Positions 35,933-47,100 of a stretch of DNA of 64,000 nucleotides are shown here, piece after piece. The stretch is taken from assembly GCF_000001735.4 (NCBI RefSeq), contig NC_003070.9, positions 17,531,971 through 17,595,970 of the forward strand, written 5' to 3'. This stretch comes from Arabidopsis thaliana. Its lineage: Eukaryota > Streptophyta > Magnoliopsida > Brassicales > Brassicaceae. The notes below the pieces were generated by a model. It made no database searches and was not told the origin of the DNA. It worked only from the letters and a program-made list of their open reading frames with translations. Both the position numbers and the translations under genes were made by a program. The first letter of the stretch is position 1. Every line of letters begins with the position of its first letter.

Positions 35933-37065
35933 ATGTTGAACGGAAAAGAAGAGCCTAAGCAGAAGAAAGGTAAGGTTTTGATTTGACATTTGTGTGATTA
36001 ATGTACTAATTAGAGATCATAATGTGTTTGCTACTTTTCTTATGTGGCTCGGTTCTTCATCGGCAGGTTGGTCAGAGTCGCTGCTAGAATTTCGGTCAGG
36101 GTTTGGGGAAAAGATGAAAGTTGTGTCGAAGAAACGTTGGAAATCTCTTGGTCCTCTTCATCTGAAAAGCAAATCAGTTGCACGGTTTTGCTTCTTTTCG
36201 AAGTTGAAGTCAAACAACCATGGTCCAGGCCGTGCACCAGTGTATCTCAATGTTTATGACTTGACTCCTATTAACGGATATATCTATTGGGCAGGCCTTG
36301 GTATATTTCACTCTGGTGTAGAAGGTAAGCTTTAGGCGCTCGCTTGTGTTTTCTTGTTCATATGGTTGAAGTATCCAAAGATTTGCATCTCTGGTGTACT
36401 TATAGTTACTGCTATAGCTAACTCTGAACATTTGGCGTTTACAGTTCATGGAGTAGAGTATGCTTTTGGTGCCCATGATTATGCAACGAGTGGTGTTTTT
36501 GAGGTTGAACCAAGGCAATGCCCGGGCTTCAAGTTCAAGAAATCGATATTCATTGGAACCACGAATTTAAACCCAACACAAGTGAGAGAGTTTATGGAAG
36601 ACATGGCTTGCAGTTACTACGGGAATATGTATCACTTGATTGTTAAGAACTGCAACCATTTCTGCCAGGACGTTTGCTACAAGCTTACCGGGAAAAAGAT
36701 CCCAAAATGGGTGAATCGGCTTGCACAAATAGGTAACAAATGTTTGTTGCATTTGAGAATTGTTGAAGAAGTCTTATTTGAAAGACTAATTTACTTTTTT
36801 TTCTGCAGGTTCTGTGTGCAGCTGCATACTTCCCGAGTCCCTCAAGATAACAGCGGTCTGCCACGATCCAGACGGGCAAATCCCGGAGGAAGAAAACGAA
36901 AAGAGAAGTCTTAGAAGCTCATTCAGCTGTTTATCATCCATCTCCATGAGACAAAAACAGCTTTCAACATCATCATTGTTCCTACAATCACCTCTCAGAG
37001 GCTGCTTACCTCCTTGGCAACTCAAACGCTCAAAATCTAACAGCAGCTCCTTGAAAGAAAGGTAG
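35933..37065 (+). CDS. PPPDE/DeSI-type putative thiol peptidase
   Basis: Four coding exons (35933-35969, 36067-36324, 36445-36732, 36809-37065) encode 279 residues starting MLNGKEEPKQKKGWSESLLE. I recall this as At1g47740. The PPPDE fold runs from VYLNVYDLTPINGYIYW to the QIG junction. The papain-like pair is visible: His94 in GIFHSGVEV and Cys168 in VKNCNHFCQD. Family members include de-SUMOylating and deubiquitinating isopeptidases; which activity applies is not readable here. The Ser-rich C-terminal tail (about 205-279) is likely disordered. The first coding exon lies beyond a long leader intron, and two uORFs precede it. Confidence 0.93.
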
Positions 37066-37417
37066 ACATTCCAACAAAAACCATTGCGGTCTCTCATTCG
37101 TTTCGTTAGCAACACAAACCACGATTTATCCTTCTTCTATCTTTGTAATGGAGTTCGAAAACAGATTTCCCGCGCCATCGCTTTTCATTTGATTTTAACA
37201 GGCTTTCATAAGCCATTCTTCATCTTCTTTCTGTTTGTATTGCTTCCAAATTTGAATCTTTTCTCATTTTCAAAATCATGTATTGCATCAACGCTGTTTA
37301 TATCTAAACTAGCTCTCTTAGTTCAAACCACCGAAGAATCAAAACGAAACCTTTATTCGATAAGCAAATACTATAATTCAATCGAAAAACGAACGATGAA
37401 CATCATCATCATGATCA

Positions 37418-38164
37418 TCAACAAGAGATCCAGTTCTTATGAGTACTAACAATAGCAGAAAACAAACCTGCAGAAGATATCACATTAGGAGCCGATAACA
37501 CTCCCTTACCATCACGAATATCAGCAATCGTCATCAAACCATCAGCAAGATCCTGCAAAATAGATAAAACCTTCAATGTCTTCTTCTCCTTAATCATCTT
37601 CATCTTCTCATCTTCACCATCACAAGCTAATCCTCTCGAAACCGAGATCTCGATCGTCGAAGCAACACAACTCTCTTCATCATTCAATTTCCTCAAATCC
37701 CTAATCTTAATCGAAACACTTCCTACATAACCAACCAATTCAGCCCAAGCACTAATCTTCTGAAGCCATTTCGAATGTTTCGCATCGATCAGTCCTGATT
37801 TCGTTAACCATATGAATTGTTCAACGAAATAGTATAATCCTTCACCACCGTACGCGATTATGAGTAAGACGAGCTCGTGATTTGAATCCCATCGTGAGGA
37901 TCTTAATGCGTTGATGTCTTGTACGAATTTTCCGAGACGGAAGGCTTTGCGACTGACTCCGACGCTTGATTCGAAGCTTTTGAGTCGGGGGATTATGGAT
38001 CTGGTTTCTGGGATTAGTGATGATGCGAGGATGATTTTTGTTGCGTAACGAGAGATTTTCAGGAGTTTGTCTACACCATCTCTTTTGGAGAGATATGTTT
38101 CGAGATGATTTAGGAAATCTCTGTCTTTTGGTTTGGTGATTTTCTCTGGAGCTTTCGTAGCCAT
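37418..38164 (-). CDS. PEX11A: Peroxisomal membrane protein PEX11A
   Basis: One exon, 248 residues, starting MATKAPEKITKPKDRDFLNH. The family acts at the peroxisome membrane in elongation and proliferation before division. Recognised by LETYLSKRDGVDKLLKISRY, RLGKFVQDINALRSS and the hydrophobic C-terminal segment around ISSAGLFSAIVSTHKNW. Length and sequence fit what I recall of Arabidopsis PEX11a (At1g47750). It converges with the PPPDE gene: 352 bases separate the two stops. No defects seen. Confidence 0.93.
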   Translation of the reverse strand: MATKAPEKITKPKDRDFLNHLETYLSKRDGVDKLLKISRYATKIILASSLIPETRSIIPRLKSFESSVGVSRKAFRLGKFVQDINALRSSRWDSNHELVLLIIAYGGEGLYYFVEQFIWLTKSGLIDAKHSKWLQKISAWAELVGYVGSVSIKIRDLRKLNDEESCVASTIEISVSRGLACDGEDEKMKMIKEKKTLKVLSILQDLADGLMTIADIRDGKGVLSAPNVISSAGLFSAIVSTHKNWISC

Positions 38165-38299
38165 TGGAGGAGATGGAGCTTTTTCAATTGTTGTTCTTCA
38201 CGGACGCGAAGATGAAGAAGAAGGAGAATTGAAGATAACCGGAATCGAGTTTGATTAATTGGTTTGCGTGCCATTCCCGAATTGTCCGGTTTAATTAAT

Positions 38300-39345
38300 G
38301 CGGCCGTGGAAAATGTATAAAATTGGTTTGATCTATTTTTCGCAAACAGCTTGAGAAGAAAGTTGGACTTTATTGATCTAGATACGAAAAAGGTCAATAC
38401 ATTGGCTGCATAGGGACCTTATTATTATATCTTCCTTTGACCTACTAGGGTCGACTCAAAAATGAAGGTGGACTGATCGGTCCCAAGTATATATAGACCT
38501 ATCGGTCTCTGATTGTCTGGATCAGTTTCCACACCAGTTTCATCTGATTGACATGTCTTAAGTAGATTGGCCATAACGTCTTATTTCACTGTTAGATTTT
38601 CTTCAAATCACTTGGAAATAAAAGCAAAGATCATCACCTAGCTTGTATCACAATATGAGGAAGATATAACGGTGGAAAATCTTCCACATGACGCGAAACT
38701 CCAAACCCTTATACATGATCTCACATCTCCAAATGCGTGTTTGCATCCCAAAATGTTTTTTCCTCCATATCAATCTAAAACCTGTAAAGGATTAAAGAAA
38801 ATCTTGAAACGCACTTTAACTCAATAAAAGACATGTTATCGGCTACATGTAAGGTTGTCATAATGCTCATGTTGTTCATCTCCAAAACGAGTTTGATAAT
38901 GCATGATTTCGGTTAGACTATTCCCTTTACAATGCATGAATTTTCGATGATTTTTGAAGCCTTAGTCCATTGGTCTCGGATCGCCATGTCATTTGTCGTA
39001 GATTGCTAACTGATGTTGCCGGTAAAGTATTTTTGAATATATCCTCTAACGTTTCGTTGTCGAGTTGATTAATGTAGATATTTTTCATGGGTCTTCGGCT
39101 GAAAAACAGCTCAGTACGGAAAGTTGGTGCTCCAGCTAAAATTCCATGGAGTTAAATAGGGTCTCTAGATTTGCACTGAACTTGTTTTAGGGTTTTCGAT
39201 TGCATGGTCGAATCACAGATCCATCCAACACCTCTGGTGTATCGGGTGAGGAATCTTCTAGTTGGATGTGGGTCCATCCAACACATCTTGTGCATCACAT
39301 GAGGAATCTTCTAATTCGATATCCACATCAATTTATTTGACCTTT
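38300..39345. other. intergenic; no gene seen
   Basis: Mixed-composition DNA without a sustained frame. Contains the 53-bp direct repeat described separately. A few stretches (38870-39180) have moderate GC and may be very old coding relics. Confidence 0.4.
39220..39325. repeat. 53-bp direct repeat, two diverged copies
   Basis: TCCATCCAACAC...GAGGAATCTTCTA(G/A)TT occurs at 39220 and 39273, about 80 percent identical by eye. Confidence 0.75.
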
Positions 39346-39955
39346 TGTAACACCCTGGTTTCACAAAATATGGTGGTGCATGCAGAGAAGTTTTAAAAAT
39401 TTGATTTGACCACCTATATCATCAAATTGCACTTATTTTCAGTCAAACATCTGAAAAGAACTTCATAATTAAGCGTGCTTAAGTTAGAAAAATTACAGGG
39501 AATGACCTTCCAAGAAGTGATTGTCGCAACTGTATATGAGCGAGGATAAAACACGAGAAAATATAATGTGGTGATATGTAGGATCGGTAAACAAGCCTTT
39601 AAAGCCTCGTAAACGTAATGGATCGGCTATCGGGTAAGAGTGAGCCCGTGAGCCGAGAGAGGACGTGGGGTCACTAAGAAAGATGGAGGTCGGGGAGTTA
39701 CAAACGGTATCAGAGCCAAACCCAGACGAATGTGGAGTTAAGAGGGTTAACAAAGTCGATTGTGACGGTCTTGATGCGCAACCAGGACGATACGATCTGC
39801 TAGAGGGATGAATTGTAACACTTTAGTTTCATGAAATATGGTGATGCATGTAGAAATGTTTAAAAGAATTGATTTTGACACCTATGTCTTTTGATGGGTG
39901 AATTTAGGAGAAGTGATTATTGTCGGATCCGTGTGAGTGAAAACAAAACATGAAA
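39346..39955 (+). mobile_element. TRIM (terminal-repeat retrotransposon in miniature) fossil, Katydid-like
   Basis: The first LTR is 39346-39702 (TGTAACACCC...GTTACA). The next bases carry GGTATCAGAGCC (39706-39717), the complement of initiator Met-tRNA. Only about 110 internal bases follow, with a purine run, before a shorter second LTR begins TGTAACACTTTAG at 39814. No coding capacity, as normal for TRIMs. The two LTRs differ by many changes, so it is old. The Katydid name is from memory. Confidence 0.7.
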
Positions 39956-40410
39956 TAATAAAATAAAAAACTCCTTTTAATTTAGAAAAAGTTGTTACCA
40001 AGTTTCATCAGTTTTTTATTTTCATTTTATTGATATGTCGTGGCTAGTGCGCATGTTTGACGCGTGTGAGTTTGCATTTTAAAATAAAATTTGTATATAT
40101 GGAATGATATGTAGAGATACTAAATCTAATTTATAATTATTACAAAATTTGTATTTTTCCTAAATATTTTCTAATGAAAGATAAGCATTACAAAATTTAT
40201 ACTTTCTTCAGAAAATATATCTTAAGAATTTGTTTGGAATACCAACTCTTGACTATTATGATAAATTTGTGTAGTCAGAGTTATAAAGATATTTATGGTA
40301 GTAGTTAAAAGATAAATATATTTAAAAGGTAAATTCAAATATTTTAATAAAAAAAGGATAACAAAGATAAAAAATTATAATTAATGCGTTAAACCTACTT
40401 GAACCAATCC
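39956..40410. other. AT-rich promoter region of the MADS-box gene
   Basis: No gene. Ends in the TATA box at 40414-40421. Confidence 0.4.
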
Positions 40411-40413
40411 ATC

Positions 40414-40421
40414 TATAAAAT
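40414..40421 (+). promoter_or_regulatory. TATA box of the MADS-box gene
   Basis: CTATAAAATGG about 65 bases upstream of the ATG at 40481, with an A/C-rich leader between. Confidence 0.6.
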
Positions 40422-40480
40422 GGAGTAGAGTAGTAACAAAAACAACACCAACAACAAAAACATCTCTCTAAAACTAAGAA

Positions 40481-41189
40481 ATGGGTCGTAGAAAAATAGA
40501 GATAAAATTTATTGAAGATAGCATCGAAAGGAAAGCGACGTTTTCAAGACGCCGAAATGGCATTTTTAAGAAGGCTGATGAACTCGCGAAGTTGTGTAAT
40601 GTAGAGATTGCTGTCTTGGTCATCTCCCCCACTAATATACCATACACATACGGTTATCCATGCTTCAACGATGTGGTTGAGCGTATTCAAAATCCTAGTG
40701 CTTCGTCCAAACTCAGGAGTCTCATGAAAGAATTGGAACAAATCAAAGAGTTTCAGGAGGTATGTTTCCCATCATTAATATAATCTCATCCGTTAGTTTT
40801 CCTTCTTCTTCGTTCTCAACATATAGATTACAAAGATGGGTTTGCTATTATACACAGAATTAAATAATCATTATTTATTTTATATTATATAATATTTTTT
40901 TTGTCAATTTTAGGATTTGAGGAAGAAACAGCAAAGAAACCTTGAAAAGTCCAATATGAAAGAGAATGTAGATCTGAAATTGGAGGACTTAGTTGCTTTC
41001 AAGGCGAAACTCGAGGCCTATCAAGCAGGTTTAAAGAGGAAACATGTAGAGATGGAGGATTTGTCTTCTCCATCGATACTCTCAAAGAATACAAAGAATA
41101 AGATGATGAGGACCGAGTATTCGTCTGGACAGAGCAAAGGAATGTATGAGTTTCGGGCTTTCGGCCCAGGATTTCTTGGAACTATTTAG
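40481..41189 (+). CDS. AGL102: Type I MADS-box transcription factor (AGL102)
   Basis: Two exons (40481-40759 and 40914-41189, GT-AG, phase 0) encode 184 residues. Residues 1-60 are the MADS DNA-binding and dimerisation domain (MGRRKIEIKFIEDSIERKAT, then FSRRRNGIFKKADELAKLCN and VEIAVLVISP). The rest is a Lys/Glu-rich helical region without a K-box, the type I layout. I recall this as At1g47760/AGL102, probably the M-alpha group. Such genes act mostly in the female gametophyte and endosperm. The intron just after the MADS region is unusual for type I genes, most of which lack introns. No disabling change seen. Confidence 0.9.
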
Positions 41190-41697
41190 AACAATCGTCA
41201 AAATAAATATAAATATATAATTATTTATATCATATAAATCAATTACCGTTTATTTTTCTTTCCAAAAGTTTAAGGAATAAATTTTGGTTGCTTTAGTTTG
41301 AAGGAAGTTGTGTCCTCCATCTTGTTATCTTTTCAATCGGATTTTCGTAATGAAATGTTTTTTATATATAAATAATATACAATATATGTGATAATTTTGG
41401 AAAATATGTCAAAAAAATGTGAACTTTCAAATTTAGAACAAAAAAACATGAATTTTCGAAATGTCACTTAAATACCAAAGTTATTGTTGACTTTAGAATT
41501 AAATAGATAACTTTCGTTGATTTTGCCATTTCGGGTAAAACGTTACGTCAACTGACGAAAAAAATAACAGAATTAAGTCTTTTTTTTGTCATAAGATATT
41601 ATTTAAGACTTAAACGAGCCAAAATTACGGGAAATTAACAGAATTAAGTCTTCGGTTATAAATTCTGTTAACTTATAAAACAACGTCGTTTCAATTT

Positions 41698-41785
41698 CTT
41701 TTTTTTTTTACAAGTTGAGGAATTGAACCCGCAACCTGTGAGATATAACAACTTTCCTTTACCGACTTAGCTCGCAGTTATTTAT
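41698..41785 (-). mobile_element. short tRNA-derived SINE or retroposed tRNA-like sequence
   Basis: On the minus strand GCTAAGTCGGT (complement of 41761-41771, box A) and GGTTCAATTCC (41719-41729, box B) are spaced like a tRNA-derived pol III promoter, and an A-run (T-run on plus at 41700-41709) follows. It does not fold as an intact tRNA by eye. No SINE body beyond the head is visible. Confidence 0.5.
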
Positions 41786-41835
41786 ATGTTCTCAGAAACA
41801 TACATATTTCTATAGGTTATAACAAAATGCCCAAA

Positions 41836-42075
41836 TTAATAAAAATTTAGGGTTTCGATCCCCTTTTTCACAGTCTTCCCAATTTTAAAAGTTCTTTCCA
41901 AGAGGGAAGTCGATTGATGACGTATCCTCCGAAAATGATGAGTAAATCTAGAGAAAGCTTGATCAGAAGATGAGAAGATGGTGGATTCTTTAAAATCGTC
42001 GAGGTTTAGATCTTGATTCGCGATCTTTAGAGTGAGCCCCATAGAGATGTAGCCCGAATCGGAAGTTGATGCCAT
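41836..42075 (-). CDS. 79-residue protein, unrecognised
   Basis: MASTSDSGYISMGLTLKIAN begins a frame with balanced composition (later SDQAFSRFTHHFRRIRHQST) and ends LNFY. It contains no membrane segment or known motif. Support for a real gene is the promoter-like TATA box (42243-42252, minus strand) and an A/G-rich leader of about 135 bases. It could be a small host gene or the front of a decayed transposon gene. Confidence 0.4.
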   Translation of the reverse strand: MASTSDSGYISMGLTLKIANQDLNLDDFKESTIFSSSDQAFSRFTHHFRRIRHQSTSLLERTFKIGKTVKKGIETLNFY

Positions 42076-42242
42076 TGATGCGTTTATCGAGCTTTTGTTT
42101 AACCTATATAATTATCTATGTTAAGCAGTATGATGTTTTTAAACTAAGAACTTACTTCTAAGAAGCAAGAGAGAGGAGAGACTTTAGAATTTAGAGTGTT
42201 TTGTCTTTGAGAGCTTGAGAAATAATGAGAGGCTGGGTCTCT

Positions 42243-42252
42243 TTATATAGTA
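42243..42252 (-). promoter_or_regulatory. TATA box upstream of the 79-residue frame
   Basis: CTATATAAAGAGAC on the minus strand, about 170 bases before the ATG at 42075. Confidence 0.45.
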
Positions 42253-42254
42253 GA

Positions 42255-42760
42255 GGAAAATAGGATTTTGTGAGAATATTCTCAGGATATGCATGACATA
42301 TTTTGAGACTATCCTAAGAATATTTTGAGACTATTCTGAGAATATTTCCATAAGATTCAACTCAGCAAGCCCAATAACTCACAAGCATGACGGTCCGCAA
42401 GCCCGACAGCCCTTGAGTCGACGATGGGACGTCCCGACAACCCGCAGCCCGGCTCATCCTAGTTCGGTTCGGTTCGATCAGGTTTGGCCCAAGTGTCCCA
42501 CTTTACACCCTTATTTCTTATTCAATACAACTCCGTTTTTGACGTATGAGTATACCATTTTGTAGTACTCTTTACCCGCTTTCCAATGCACTAATGTCCC
42601 GATAATTCCGTTCAGCCGTTTGGTCGAAATTTGGCGGAAAAGTCACCGGAAAGGTTTTGTCAAAAAAGTTCCAACAGGTATATGCGTAATCTTGGTGCAA
42701 TTCACTTATAGGGCCCAAAAAGATAAATAAAAGTCTTTAGAAAGATAAGGATCGAGTTAC
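42255..42760. other. intergenic; no gene
   Basis: Holds a short repeated TTTTGAGACTAT(C/T)CT(A/G)AGAATAT(T/T) pair near 42300-42345 and a GC-richer stretch 42370-42700 with no continuous frame. The stretch from 42760 on is shared with 59690-59830. Confidence 0.4.
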
Positions 42761-44120
42761 TACTACTAAATGATTGATGTTGAATTTGTGAAATGCTGTA
42801 GGGAATTGGCAAGGGAGGAAGATGACACGTGATAGAATCAAAGTAAGGGATGAGAACTTATAAGAAAAAAAAATCATAATTAAACTTGCAAAAATGATCA
42901 TTCTAAAGGAAGAACAAAAAAGAAAAAAATTAAAATTATTGCAAAGACATTTGACTCTCAACGTGATCCAAGAAAGCACAGAACGCAAATATAGGTCCAT
43001 ATGGATCTCCATTATTGACCCTAGCTTGGTCGTCTGCAATTTCTTTAAGTTCGAATCTTCTAAAGGTTTTTTTCACCGGATCAAAAAATAAAATATAATC
43101 CATCTTTCGAAACGTGGAAGATACGAAAATAAATTCACCATCATGAGTGCAACCTTTTAGTTGGAAAAAGGTTCTTAATCTTTCATCAAAGTGACCAAAA
43201 GGTGCAAGAATATCTTTACTCGACCACTTGTCTTTTTTTGCGTCCTCCAAAATGCACAATGCTATGTAATCATCCTTCGTGGTACGTTTTTCAACACAAG
43301 CTATCCTCCCCTCATAAGTTATGAGAATTTCCCTATAAATATCCGCATGTAATTTTATCATGTCGAATTTTTCAGATCTGACATCAAAACACATTAAAAC
43401 CCAAGCATGTGTATGATAAACTTGAGCTATATAATATACAACCCCCTTGATGCATCGACCAGAACTCTGATAGTCAGAACAATGCTTATGGTACGTTTTT
43501 ACCGTTATCCATGAGAATTCTTGAGCTGGTCCTAATGTTAACACTTGACATACATCAGAACTTCTTCTAAAAGGCAAGCACATTACTTTGTGTTTACCTT
43601 CAACTGGATCGTATCCTAGAAAAACTATTATATTATTCCAGCTTAATCTGGGTATGGGTAAAGTTATCAACTGTCTCTTGCTAGGGTTCCAAACTATCGG
43701 CATTTTTGATGTCTTAAAGCAGATCAAGCCCTGGACAGATTCCGTAGAGGAATAAATACTACATCCTTCTGGTAATTCCATATGATAACGATAAAGAGCT
43801 GAGAAGAAGAGTAAGACCTTTTAGAATTCTGAAGTGAATGAAGATGTTGCGGAATTGAGGACACAAACAACTTGTCATTTTCTATGAAGCAAACTAAAAG
43901 ACTCGGCCGTGGGGACCGAGTTTCGAACAAGTTGATGAAATATGGATCGGTGGTGATTGATAACCAAAGCTTCGACACACAACGAAACCTCGCAATAGAT
44001 TTCTCAGGTAGCCTTAAGAGTATCTCCGAGGTTAGATCCAGAGGAAGGGACGAAGCTGATTTTGATTGTGTTCTTTTACTTTTCGAGACTACTTTTCTCT
44101 TCTTCTGTTTTTGTTGCTCC
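42760..44120. repeat. segment duplicated (partly) at 59690-60600 and 61130-61260
   Basis: The 3' flank word AGGGAATTGGCAAGGGAGGA occurs at 42799 and 59741. The coding part [11 protein letters not shown] matches the relic at 59998-60366. A shorter echo (ATAATCAAAGTAAGGAATGA) lies at 61143. Confidence 0.8.
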
Positions 44121-44122
44121 AT
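42936..44122 (-). CDS. F-box/FBA protein gene with an apparent frame break
   Basis: The N-terminal frame (from 44122) reads [20 protein letters not shown], then an F-box ([31 protein letters not shown]). The FBA part is in another frame from about 43787 down to 42936 ([50 protein letters not shown]). The switch falls within CAGCTCTTTATCGTTATCAT, and adding or removing a base there would restore continuity with paralogues. So this is a recent pseudogene, a sequence error, or a gene with a very small intron. Apart from this break, roughly 390 residues are open. I recall an annotated F-box locus here (At1g47765). Confidence 0.75.
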
Positions 44123-47100
44123 CTTTTGTAGTCAAAACCCTAATTTGTTCAGGCTGTGTTGCTTTCAACCTTTTCTCAATATATACATATATATATATAT
44201 ATATACGTACATCCTATGCATTAGGTTTTATTTTCTACTTTTATTATTTATTTGAAGATCTTATATGATAAATAAGGGTTTGTTCAAAAAAAAAAAAAAA
44301 ATGATAAATAAGGGTTCTCCTTCAAACTTATACTTTGAGAAGTTGACATGTAGCACTTTTCCTTTTGACATTTGTCATTTCTTTTATACTTAAATCCAAC
44401 ATTTATTTTTATCTGATTTGATTGTATCATTATATATTAAAAAATTCAAAAGTTTTAAATCAAAAAGAAATATACAATGATTTGTTTTCAATATATTTAA
44501 TATCATTATATTGAATATCTATGAGAGACACATTCTTTGTTATATTTATAATAAAACAAACTTAATATTAAGTAAATTTATAAATAATTACTTTAAAACA
44601 TATCTTATATTCTAATAGTTTTAGCAAACTATTTTGCAATGTCTTTTTAGTAATTTTGTTTTTAATGATTTGTCATTTATTGATATTCAAATACAGAGAA
44701 TTTAAATTATGATTTCACAAAAACAATTATATGTATAAGATATCAAAGAAGCAATTTCCTTTGGCATCATTATATTTTAATTTGAATTGACTTTGTAATA
44801 AATACAAAATATAATGTGAAGAAGAAAAAAAAAAACAAAAATAATAAATATTTATAACATAAAAAGATATAAAAACAGTAAAAACTAATGAGAATGAAAA
44901 ATATTAATTTTAATTTTTAATCAACTAACTGAACACTATACATCCATTTGCTTCTAACTAAGTCGTTCGTCCGCACTATACGTTGTTACAAGATCCATTT
45001 GCCATTCCCCATTTTGCCAAAACCTACAATTAAAACTCAATAATTTATAGCCTTGTAGTCACGTAAACCCTCATAAATGGCTAAATAATAGAGCACTTTC
45101 AGAAATTTATTTTTAAGATCAAATTTCTTTGATAAGATACAGAGAAAATTGTCCTTTCAAGCTGCATGATCTCCGGTAAAATATGAGATATGATACTATT
45201 TATCACCGGATTGCATAAAACATTTTGTGATTTGTCTGGATAACTATTTAATTAACGTGTTAACTAATTCATTGCGATAAAATTTTATATATTATGTGTT
45301 AAATGCATATTTATCGTGTTAAACCAGTTATCATATCATATAAATTAATGTGAAATATCAATTTAAAATTTTGAATTATCATTTACTTTATTTATCAAAC
45401 AATTGGGTAAAAATATATATAAGTTAGATGATTATCTACTGGATTACTATGTTAACAACCAGGTTAAATCATAATGTATCGCGGTAACTTTATAAATATG
45501 AGATAAATTAGTATTTATCGTGTTACCTCAATTATTATATCATAAATAAATATAACGAGTTACATATAATATAATATTCGTGTAGATAATTATTTAATTA
45601 ACATGTTAACTACTACAATATCGTAATAGATTATAAATTATGTGTTAACTATTCATTTATCATAATTTAAAACAATGGTAAATAAAATTGTAACGGACTA
45701 ATATTTCATTTAGCAAAGTATCTCACCATTTTTCTAAATGACGTTTGATTACGAGAAAATTTTGATTGAATCGATTTCAACACTTTGAAAATTCGATTGA
45801 TGACATCAATTGCGATGTTTTGTACTAGAAAATTGTAGGTGGAGCCTTTGATGCTTCAGATCTAATAAATCACTCTCGCTTAACTCCAAATCAAACTGCG
45901 GTCTCGTCGTCATCATCGTCTTCCCTAACTCTCGACGAAGTGATAGCCGTCTGACAGGAAATCAGATGACAAACGGTTAGGACTGAGTGTGTTGGTTATC
46001 TCCGACGATCCACACTGCCGCTCGTTGGTTATGGAAATAAGCTACGGAAGCGGCCGGAGCTCCAGTCATCTTCATAGTCTCTATGTCTCGTAAACCAGCG
46101 CCGTCACAAATATATCACACAACTCTCTGATTTGTTTTTCCGGCCAACTTCTGATTTTAATATTTTTGTTTCGATTTTATATTTATATTGCTATTATTAT
46201 TATCATCGTTTTGTGGCCAACTTCTGATTTTAATATTTTTGTTTCGATTTTATATTTATATTGCTATTATTATTGTCATGGTTTTGTGTCGTCGGAAAAA
46301 CAGAAGAAAGAAGGAAGAAGATAAAGAAAGTAAAAGGGTAAAAGAGTCTAAAAGATGGTGATGTTGCATTTGTACAGTGACCAACAGTGACGTTACAGGT
46401 TTGGTTTTATTTTTATTGATTGAAGAGAATAATTGAGAAGTAATTAAGAGGTGTAGACATGTGCCGAAAGTACATGATGTCTAATGTCATTGTATGCAAA
46501 GTTGTGAAAAAAATCTTGTTATATTATATAAAATATATACATGGACATATCAGACCTTAATCATATCTCATGGATTTTTTAATCTCAAAAACTTGAAAGG
46601 AAGTAAATCTTCAAAAAATATTATGTCAATTGATTTTTGTTATGGAAATAGAAAAAATAGTCACCAAGGTTTGAGGAGCTAGAAATGGCCGAAACACTTA
46701 TCGACGTATCGTAATACTTTTTGAGTAACGTGTTTTACCCTCCATTCACCGAAATAACTTTTATGCATGCGGTCCAATGGTTCAAACAAAATTAAAAACA
46801 GTTATTCCACTAGGGTTACAGAAACATGTAACAAAACTCTCACTAATGCAAAACAGAACAAGTGTGGTTTAGTAGTTCTAAAGAAGCAGCACGAACATTG
46901 TAAATGTCGTTAAATGTAAAGACAAGTGGTGTAGAATAATAGTAGTTTAGTGCTGGGGATGATGACTATGTGACTTTATTTTGTGTTAGAGAAGAGACAC
47001 TTGCGGATTTACTTCAGCACGACAAAGCAAATCCTTATGAGATTGACATATACATTACGATTAAGGTTGAGGCCAAAATGATGTTATGGAGACCAAATTT

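Noticed and set aside
36567-36879. minus-strand frames in the PPPDE gene
   Set aside because: Antisense shadows of exons 3 and 4.
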